13,171 nucleotides of DNA from an uncultured beta proteobacterium (GTDB taxonomy: Bacteria; Pseudomonadota; Gammaproteobacteria; Burkholderiales; Rhodocyclaceae), in assembly GCA_903932755.1 (NCBI GenBank), contig CAIZHL010000348.1, forward strand, positions 1 to 13,171. Direction: 5' to 3'. The position numbers were made by a program, and so were the translations under genes. Below are positions 1-10,000 of the stretch, in pieces; position 1 is the stretch's first letter; each line of letters opens with the position of its first letter. The notes below the pieces were generated by a model. That model ran no database searches. It was not told where the DNA came from and saw only the letters and a program-made list of their open reading frames with translations.

Positions 1-1010
1 ATGAAGTCGGCGGCGGATGCCGGCTGGATCATGCCAAAATCGCCATAGGGCGCTACGGACCAGCTCAGGGTCGAGGCGGAGGCGAGGTTGCCTTCGCGGG
101 CGACCGAAAATACTTGCGAAACGACGCCGCTGTTGCCTTCGGCGAAGGTGACGTTACCGGGCATGGTGCCCGACGGCAGCATGGGCGTGACGCGGAACAG
201 CGGCGCGCCGTCGTTGTCGTCGATGATGACACTGCGGCTGGTGAAGGACATGTCCATCGGCAGCATGGCGCCGGTGGCGTTCATCAGATTGAGCGTGAAG
301 GCCTCGTTCGCTTCGGCGGCGGCATCGTTCAGCACCGGCACGGTAAAGCTGGCCGACGCCTGCCCCGGCTGGAAGGTCAGCGTTCCCGTCGGGAAAACGC
401 TGCCGCTGAAGTCGGACTGATCCGCCGTGCCGGGAGTCATGGGCGACGACGCGTTCCATTGCACCGAAGCGGTGCCGTCGAGCGAGCCGTAGCGGCGAAC
501 CGTGAAGGCGCGACTGCCGAGCAGGTTTTCACCGAAGCGCCAGGCCGTGTCGCTGTCCAGGGCGAGCCAGGATTCCGGCATCATCGAGGGTGCACTGTCG
601 TCATTGACGATGCTGAACTGCGGCGCGGCGGTGACCGTGCCGCCGAGGCCGGTGAGCGGCGTCAGGGAGACGTTGAAATCCTCCTGCATCTCGGCTTCGG
701 CATCGCCGTTGAGGGCGATGGTGAAGTTCGCCGCCGTCGCGCCGGGGGCGAAGGTGACGGTGCCGCCGGGCATGACGCCGCCGGCGAAATCCTGCAGGGA
801 AGGCAGGGTATCCATCGCCATGGTGCTGGAACTGGACACGCCCCATTGCACCGTGGCGCTGCCGGCGACCTGCGCGCCGCTGCCCTGGCGCAGCACGGTG
901 CCGACGAGGATGGCGGCGGAGGGACCGGTACCCTCGATGACGGAGACCGTGTTGCCCATCATGGTGTTCAGCGGCTGGCCGTAGCGGTCCTGCCACTGGA
1001 AGCCGAGCGT
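1..1010 (-). repeat. Five-Calx-beta super-repeat, copy 2 (cut by the window edge)
   Basis: Units A' and B' are complete and C' is cut. A' begins LGFQWQDRYGQPLN and continues VSVIEGTGPSAAILVGTVLR, mirroring copy 1 (ISEIEGTGGGNGATLVGVMR). B' contains ENLLGSRAFTVRRYGSLDGT, mirroring ENQFAANRTVTVRRYGRLDGT, followed by PTGTLTFQPGQASA and a closing DDNDGAP. C' contains VTFAEGNSGVVSQVFSVAR and stops at ASAADF at the edge. Further copies may lie beyond the window. Confidence 0.82.
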
Positions 1011-4000
1011 CGGCGAGTCGTCGTCCTGGAAGCTCGAATAGACCTTGGAGTATTCGCCGACCGCGTAGCCGCCCGAGGCGCTTTGCAGGCGGACGAAGAA
1101 GTATTCGTTGGCCTCGGCGTTGAAGTCGCCGGCCACGGTGACCGTGAATTGGGCGCCCATAGATCCGGAGGACAACGTCACCGTGCCGGTGGTGGCGACG
1201 AAATCCGCGGCATTGGCGGGCTGGAGACCGCTAAGGGATTGCAGGCTGGTGTCGACCACCCACTGCACGGTACTGTTTGCGGTGAACATCGAACCGGCGT
1301 TTACGGTATAGACGAAGCTGGTCGTCGTTCCCATGGAAGGACCTTCGACCGGCTCGCCCATCGGGAAGATCTGCTGCAGACGCAGGGCACTGGACGACTG
1401 CATCTCGTCGTCCATGATGGTCCAGCGGTTGGTCGCCGGGTTCGGCAGGTCGTCGCCGCCGCCGATGCGATGGCGCGCCGACGGGTTGGAGAGGACGACG
1501 AAGAAGTTCTCGTTGCCTTCGTAGATGGCATCGTTGCCGAGGCTCAGCGTGACATCCGCCGTCATCTGTCCGACGGAGAAACTGACGGTGCCCGAAGGCA
1601 GCACGCCGCCGGCGAAGTCGGCGCCGCTGGCGGAGAAGTTGTTGTCGGCCTGGACGCTCCAGACCACCGACGAGGACTGGAACATCGCCCCGTCACGGGT
1701 GATGGTGAACACGGTCGTGGCCGAGGGGCCTTCCATCACCATCGAGGGCATCGTGTCGATGCGGAACTCGGACAGGATCGAATCGTTGTCGACGACCTGC
1801 GTAGTGACGGCAGCGGGGGCCGGGAACATCGTGTTGGTGCCGTAGAGCACGCCATTGCCCGGGTTGGACAGGCGCAGGGTGAAGCTCTCGTTGCCTTCCG
1901 GCGTGGTGTCGCCGGCGATGCCGACGGTGATGAAGCGGGCGGTCTCGCCCGCGGCGAAGGTGACGGTGCCGCCGGGCAGCACGCCGCCGGCGAAGTCGGC
2001 GGCATTGGCGCCGCTCTCGAAGGTCGACACGCCCCACTGCACGGTGGACGGACCGGTGGTGTTGCCCGTGCGCTGGACGACGAAGGCCTTGGCCGCGGTG
2101 GCGGTGTTGCCCTCGGTGACGGAGGTGATGCCGCCCCAGTGGGCGACGCTGAAGGTAGGCAGGCCGTCGTCGTCGTCGATGCGGAAGAAGCGCGTCGTCA
2201 TCGACATGTCCGACGACAGGGTCGCCGAGCCCATTCCGGGAATGAGGTTGATGCTGAAGGACTCGTTGTTCTCCGCCGTGGTGTCGGCCAGTACCGGCAC
2301 GGTGATGACGGCGCTGGCCTGGCCGGGGAGGAAGGTCAGCGTGCCGCCGGGGAAGACGCCGCCGACGAAGTCGTCGTCCATGGCCTCGGTGTCGGGCATC
2401 GCGCCCGGGTTGACGTTCCACCCGACGGTATCGGTGCCGTCCAGCCGGCCGTAGCGGCGCACGGTGACGGTGCGGTTGGCGGCGAACTGGTTTTCCGGCC
2501 TGAAGAAAGGAGTCGTGTCGCGGTCGAAGCCGATTTCCGGCGTGACCATGAAGTCGTCGTTCCTCACCGTTACCGTGCCGGCGCCCATGGTCATGTTGAG
2601 GGCATGGGTGGTGGGCGAGAAGCTGACGTTGAACAGTTCGTCCAGTTCGTTGGCGGCATCCCCCGCCAGCAGGATGGTGAAGGTGGCGACCGAGGCGCCG
2701 GCAGCGAAGGAGAGCGTGCCGGAGGGAATCACGCCGCCGGCGAAGTCGAGCGCATTGACCGCGCCGGTGGTGGAGCCGTCGCCGTCGACGGGCCGCAGCG
2801 ACCAGGCCACGGCGCCGGTGGTGGCCAGCAATTCGGGCGTGCCCGAGCGGCGCATGACGCCGACCAGGGTCGCGCCGTTGCCGCCGCCGGTGCCTTCGAT
2901 CTCGCTGATGCTGTTGCCGGGGCCGACCTGGATGCCGTAGCGGTCCTGCCACTGGAAGCTCAAGGCCGGCTCGTCGTCGTCGGCGATGCTGCCGTGGGCA
3001 ACCGTGTAGGAGGGCGGGGCGAGGCTTGCCGCCGTGGTGCCGCCGCCGGCGACACCGGTGAGGCGGAAGTCGAAGGATTCGTTGCGTTCGACGGCCAGAT
3101 CGCCGGCCAGGGTCAGGGTGACGTAGGCGGCGGTCTGGAAGGCCGAGAAGGTGGCGATGCCGGAAAGCGCGCCGGAGAAGTCATCGGCGCCGGCCGCCGG
3201 CTGGTTGAGGCGCGAAGAAACCAGATCGACGGTCCAGTTGGCCGTGACGCTGGCGCTGTCGAAGCCGCCGCGCGAAATCTTGAACACCCTCAGCCGCGGC
3301 GTGCCGCCTGGATTGCCTTCGCCGGTCGGGTAGAAGCTGCCCAATCCGTCAGGCGTTTCGTTGTACGTCGTGTTGTCCACCCAGACTTCGTTGGTGCCCG
3401 GCGACATGTCGTCGATGCTGCCGGTCAGGCTGGCCGTGGCGCCGAGGTTGGCGTTGCTCGCCGTGGTAAGGCGCAGCGTATAGGCTTCGGTGCGTTCCGC
3501 CACGCCGTCGCCGAAGAGGTCGAGCGTGACCCAGGCCGAGGTCTCGCCGGGGGCGAAGGTGACGACACCGGTCGGGAAAATCGTGCTGGTGCCGACACCG
3601 AAATCGGCGGCCGCCGCGGTCCCCATGTTGTCGGCGAGCGCGCCGGCCATCGGCTCGACCACCCAGTTGACCGTGGTCGTGCTCATGGTCGAGGTCGCGT
3701 CGCCCCATTCGGCAAAGCGCTTGACCTCGAAACTGACCAGGCTGCCTTCCGTCCACGGGCCCATAGGCGTGCCGAGCGTGACCTCGAGGCGGCGCCGGTC
3801 GTTGTCGAGGACATTGACATAGGGCGAATCGGTCGGCTCGAGGATGCTGCCGTTCACGGCATTCGACAGGCGCACGAGGAACATGTCGCCCTGCTCGGCG
3901 ACGGTGTCGCCGGCGACCAGAATGGTGAGGTCCTTGGTGCTCTCGCCGGCGGCGAAACTGACGGTGCCGGAGGGCAGCACGCCGCCGGTGAAGTCGGCGG

Positions 4001-7000
4001 CGTCGGCGCTGCTCTCGTTGCCGGGCACGCGCCAGACGACGGATCCGGTGCGCGCCAGGTTGCCGCTGCGGGTGATGGTATAAACGAATGACGTGCTGCC
4101 GCTGTTGCCCTCGGCGATCATGCTGTCCATCAGCGGCAGCGGGGCGATCTTCGGCGCAAGCTGGTAGAAGGCCGGACTGTCTTCGTCGCGGATGACGCTG
4201 CGCGCCTCGGAATAGCCCATCATCAAGGCCGGCATCAGGGTGCCACTGCCCATCGGTGCGCCAAGCATGACGGAGAATGTCTCGTCGCTTTCAGCGCTGC
4301 TATCGCCGGCGATGCGGACGGTAATGAAGCCGTGGGCTTCGCCGGCGGCGAAGCTCAGTGTGCCCATCGACGCCTGGCCGGCGCCGAAGTCGGTCATGGT
4401 CGTGATATCTGCGGTGCCGAAGCTGCGGAAGGGCATGCCGGCAAGGCTCCACTCCACGCTGCCCGCCTCGCCGGTCTGGCCGGCACGGAAGACATGGAAC
4501 AGCACCTGCTGCTCGCCGCTGTTGCCTTCCATGGCGTTGGCTGCGATGGTTTCGATGCCGTACTCGACGGTGCCGGTCGGGCCGGGGTAGCTCTGGCCCA
4601 TGCCGTTGCGCACGTCGTCGAGGCCGACGTTCCAGAACATGCCCTGCGGGCCGCTGACGGCGAGATAGACATCGCCCATGGCCATGGTGGGGCTGTAGCT
4701 GAGGAGATATTCCTTCGCCACCGTGTCGGAGAAGGCCGGCGTGCTGACGCTGGCGAGCGTGGCATAGCCGGTGCCCATCGACTGCAACAGCGCGAAGCTG
4801 GCGTCGCCGGCGCCGGTCTGCAGGGCTTCGAGGCGGAAGTTGTAGGTGAGACCCATCGAGAGGTTCTTGACCCGCAGCCAGTCCTGATCGCCGGCTGTCC
4901 CGATGCTGCCGACGCGGTCGTTGCCGAGGACGTGGCTGACCAGGTCGACGTGGGTGTCCTCGCTGCCGGCCATGTCGTCGCCGAACGCGGCGCCGCTCAG
5001 GTAGCTGTACTGCCCGGTGGCGGTGCCGGTCTTGTCCTTGATCTCGATGTAGTACGTGCCGGTGGCGGTGGCTGTGTACACCAGTCGCGACATCTTGCCG
5101 CCGAGGCTGTTGTCGTCGCTGCCGAGCTGCGTCGTGCCGTTGGCGGCATAGAGGGTGATGAACGGATCGAAGGCGGCGTCCGACTGGTCCTCGTCCATGC
5201 CCGCCACGAACTGGTAGGTCAGGCCGGAGACCAGCTCGACCCTGAAGAAATCCTTGTCGCCCGCAATGTCGATGCGGGTGCGACTGCTCTCCAGATCGGA
5301 GCCGACCGCGAACGGAATCGGGCTGAAGGTGCTGGTGCCGGCCGTGACCGTGACCCCGGAGCCGACGAAGACGTCCTCGTCATTGCGGATCCGGGTGTAG
5401 GCGCGGTCGCTGCCTGCCAGCGGGCCGCCCCAGTTGAGGTTCACGGCGAACCACTCGGTACGTTCGGAGGCGTCGAAGTCGGCGGCGACGTTGATGGTCA
5501 GGTTCTGCTGGGTCTGGCCGGCGGCGAAGGTCACCGTGCCGCTGAAGGCCTGGCCGGCATGGAAGTCGGCGGCATTGACCTGGTTGTCATAGCCCTGCAA
5601 TAGGGGGATATCCCAGGTGGCGGTGGCCGCCGTGCCCAGCCCGCCGCTGCGGGTGACGCTGAAGACGAAGGGCGTGCTGCTGGTCGCCGTCGGCGACGAC
5701 GTGTTGTTCTCGCGCAGGCGCGCGCCGCCTTCGTTCTGGTCTTCCTGCAGTGCGGCGATGGCGAAAACCGGCGCATCGTTGTCGCGAATCAGGCTGTAGG
5801 CCGCGTCGTTACCCGAGACCAGGCCGGCGGTCAGGCCCATGGTACCGGGGTTGGTGAACGGGTTGGACAACTGGACGCCGAACAGTTCGTTGGCTTCCGC
5901 CGCCATATCGCCCGCGACCTGGATGGTGATGACCTGTTGCGCCTCGCCGGCGGCGAAGCTGGCGGTGCCCGTGGTGGTGCCGACGATGCCGGGGCCGCTG
6001 GCCTGCCACTCTACGCTGCCGGCCTCGCCGGTCAGGCCGGTGCGATAAATATGGAACAGGGCGCCCTGCGCACCGGTGTCGGACTCATAGACATTCGGCG
6101 CCAGGGCTTCAATGGCGTAGTCGACGCCCATGGTTGAGCCGTTGTAGTGCTGGCCGGACGTGGTCTGGATGTCGTCGGTGCCGGCGATCCAGTGCATGCC
6201 GGCCGGACCGCCGATCGAAACGTAGTATTCGCCGCCCATGGTCGACGAATATGTCAGCACGTATTCCTTGAAGACCGAGGTGGATTCGATCGGCGTGGTG
6301 GTTGCCGCGACGGGCGTGAACATGCCCGGGCCATCCTTGCGGATCAGCGTGAAGCTGGCGTCTTCGCTGCCGGTGCCGAGACCGTCGAGGTAGAAGTTGT
6401 AGGTAAGCCCCGCCGACAGGGTGGCGAAGCGCAGCCAGTCCTGGTCGCCGGCGCTCCCGATGACGCCGAAGCGGTCCTGGCCGAAATAGTGGCTGGGCAG
6501 GGTGCCGACGGTGCTGTCGTTGTTGGGGAAATCGTCCCCGGTGCCGAGCGGGCGGCTGGTCACACCGTATTCGCCGGTGCCGGTGCCGGCGGCGTCCTTG
6601 ACCTCCAGGTAGTAGGTACCCGAGGTGGTCGCCGTGTAGACCAGCTTCGGCATCTTGCCGGCGAGGCTGTTGTCGTCAATGGCCTCGGCGATGGCCCCGC
6701 CCACGGAATTGAACAGGCTGAGGAAGGGATCCAGGGTGCCGATCTGCGGATCGCTGACGGCGACGAACTCATAGCTGGTGCCGGAGACCAGCTCGACCTT
6801 GAACCAGTCCTTGTCGCCTGCCAGGTTGATGCGCGTGCGGTCGTTGGCCAGGTGGCCACCGATGGCCAGCGGCACGGGCGTCATGGTCATGGTTCCGGCG
6901 CTCGTCGTACCGATGATGTTGTCGTCGTCGTTGAGGATCTCGACCCAGGCATTGCTGCCCTGGGAGTACGGATTGGTGCCCGGGCCGGAGAGCATGACGG

Positions 7001-10000
7001 TGAAGCCCTCGTCGCGCTCCTGCGGATTGAAGTCGGCGGCGACCAGGATGGTGAGATTCTGCTGGGTCTGGCCGGCGGTGAAGGTCACCGTGCCGGCGGT
7101 GGCGCCGGTAAAGTCGTTCCAGTCGGCCAGGTTGCCGTTGCCCTGGAGGACATTGAGGTTCCAGTTGACGCTCGATGCGACGCCGGTGACGCCGCCGCGC
7201 GTGACGCTGAAGACGAAGGGAGTCGAACTCGTCGCCGCCCAGTTGGCTTGGTCGAGGTTGTTCTCGCGCAGGAGCATGCCGCCTTCGTCCTGCTCGTTGT
7301 CGTCGCTGGCGCTGACGGGCGCCGTGATGGCATAGAAGATGCCGTCGTCGTTGAGTAGTGTCAGCGTCGTCGTCGGCAGGGCCTGGAAGGTGTTGGACGG
7401 ATTGGTGGTGTCGAAGACTTCGAGCTTGAAGGATTCGTCGGGCTCGCCAAGCTCGTCGGAATTCCAGTCGATCCACAGGCCGGCGGTCGAAGAACCCGTA
7501 TTGAATGTGACGGTCCCGCTGGGCAGCATGCCCATGAAGAAGTCGTCGCCATCGACGGTCGCGCCGCTGTCGAGCGGCACGACGCGCCAATACAACGTCG
7601 AGGCGGTGCCGAAGCCGCTTGAACGCTGCACGGTGAAGTTGAAGTTGTTGCCCATGCCGCCACTGGTGCCCTCGGCCAGTTCGGGGCGGAACAGGCGGTA
7701 GCTGTAGGCGGCGGAGCCGTCGTCGTCGACGATGGAGGCGCCGGAGGTCGAGGCGCCGGTCTGCTGGCCGGCGCCGGGGAGCATGCGGACGATGAAGTTT
7801 TCCGTGATCTCCCAGGCGGTGTCCTGGGCGATGCGCACGGTGATGGCGCCGACGCTCTGGCTGGCGGTGAAAGTCAGTGAGCGCGTGACGCCGAATTCGC
7901 CGGCGAGGAAGTCGGCGGCATCGGCCCGGCCGGAATTGACCAGCGGGAATCCGTCGATGAGGTAGTTCAGCGTCTGCGCGGCGGTATTGCCGGTGCGATG
8001 CACGGTGAATACGGCGTCGGTGGCACTGCTGCTGCCGGCGCTGCCTTCGGTGAAGCTGGCCGTGGTGTTGAAGACGGAGAAGGTGGCGTTGGTAACGGTC
8101 GCCGTGGAGAAGCTGGCATGGATGCGGCTGCCGGCGGTGGCCGCCAGGCCGTTGCTGTCGATGCTGGTGTTGAGCGGGTTGGACAGCGAAACAGTGAAGT
8201 TCTCGTTACTTTCGCCCGCCGCGGTGTCGACGACCATCAGCGTGACGAAGGCCAGGGATTCGCCGGCGTTGAAAGTCACGATGCCGGCCGTCTGGCCGGA
8301 AAAATCCGCCAGGCTGGCGTTGCCCGCGCCGTCGGGCGCGTTCAGGGTCCAGTCGACCGTACTCGACGAATCGAGGTTGCCGCGGCGATAGACGAGGAAG
8401 CCGGTCGGGACGGCCTGGCCGGAGTCGCTTTCGTAAACCTGGGTCGTGGCCTGGATGCCGACCACCGAAGCCGTGGCGCCGATGCTGTCGAATTCGTCGA
8501 CCGGATTCAGGCCGAGCAGGTACTGGCCGAGGTTGTTGCCCGGCACCGAGCCCTTGACGGTGACGTTGTAGCTGCCGCTAACCGGCGCGACGAACTCGAC
8601 GAGGCGGTTGAGGTAGCCGTCGGGCGACGGGTGCGGCGGCACCAGGTCGCGCGACAGCGGCACGGCCGTGCCGCCGAAGTCGAGCGCGATCTCGAGCCGC
8701 GCGCCGTCGGCATGGCGCACCTCGAAGCGGTAGGTTTCGCCGGCTTCGAGCTGGGTGACGTACTTGTCTGTGTCTTCGCCTCCAATCGTTGCGCCGGCTG
8801 CTTCGATCCAGCCCGCCACCATGCCGCCGGGGGCGAGGGAAGCGATGGAGCTGTTGTCGACGTCGTCATAGCCGCTGACGCGGCTGTTGAGTACGTAGTT
8901 GCCGCGCGTGCCCCACTGGCTGGAGACCTTGAGGTAGTAGGCGCCGTCGGCCACCGGGGTAAAGCCGATGCGGCCGTCGAGGCCGCCGCCGCCGTTGCCG
9001 CTGCGGGCGAGCTGGGTCGTGCCGTCGGGGGCGATGAGGTCGATGACCGGATCGAGCAAAGTCCCGAAATCCTCGCCCTCGGCCAGGACGACGAATTGGT
9101 AGCCGACGCCGGCCTTGAGGTAGACCTTGAAGAGGTCCGTGTCGGTGTTCTGGTGGACCTGGCCTATGACGGGCGAGCCGATGCCGATGAGCTGGGCGGC
9201 GGCCGTGTCGCCGGCGTTGGCATAATCGTCGTCGTCCTCGAGAATGGTGGCGTAGGCGCTGCCGGTCTGGATGACGGCGCCGACGGGGTTGCGCAGGACG
9301 ACGCTGAAGTCCTGTCCCAGCGCTCCACTTGGCCGTCGCCGGCGACCTCGACGGTGATATACGCCAGGAATTGGCCGGTGTCGAAGGTGACCGTGCCGCC
9401 GGGGAAGGCTCCGCCGAAATCCGAGGGGCTGGCGCCGTCCAGACCGTATCCCGGCCTCACCTGCCATTCGACGCTCGATGTGCTGTCGCCGGAATCGCGC
9501 GTGACGGTGAAGATGAAGTTGGTCGTCGTGCCGGTGCCGCCTTCGTTCTGCGCATAGTCGCTCTGCGGATAGGGCGTTTCGATGCCCAGGAGCGGCAGCA
9601 CGCCGTCGTCGTTGTTGATCTGGCCCGAAACGCCGGATGGCTGGCCGGAATAGGGATCACTTTGGATGACCGCGTTGCTGGCGTTGTTCAGCACGACGTT
9701 GAACCATTCGTCGGCTTCGATATCGGTGTCGCCGACAACCGTCAGCGTTATCGTGGCGATGCTCTGGCCGGCAGTGAAATTCACCGTGCCGCTGGTGGCG
9801 CCGCTGAAGTCGGTCGCATCGGCGCCGTTGATCGCATACATGCCGGGGTCGGCAAGCGACCAATCGACCGAGGATGCGCCGCTGGTATCGCCGTCGCGGA
9901 CGAGGGTCAGGACGCGTTCGGCGGACCCGGAGTTTGGCTCCGAATCGTTCGAGTAGTTGGACTGGAAGCCGATGCGGGCCTGGGCCGGCAGCGTGGCGGT

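Noticed and set aside
114..4091. A 1,325-codon open frame on the plus strand
   Set aside because: It is antisense to the giant gene. Its translation (Arg/Gly/His/Ala-rich with recurring HAAGEVG) is the mirror of the repeat cores in high-GC sequence. The minus-strand frame shows real domains, a Shine-Dalgarno and correct spacing.
9311..9326. Programmed ribosomal frameshifting
   Set aside because: No X-XXY-YYZ heptamer, no A-run, and no obvious adjacent pseudoknot. A lesion or sequencing error is simpler.
7998..9557. A 519-codon open frame on the plus strand
   Set aside because: It is antisense to the giant gene, has an Arg/Gly/Ala/Asp-rich shadow composition, no recognisable domain, and reads straight through the frameshift region.
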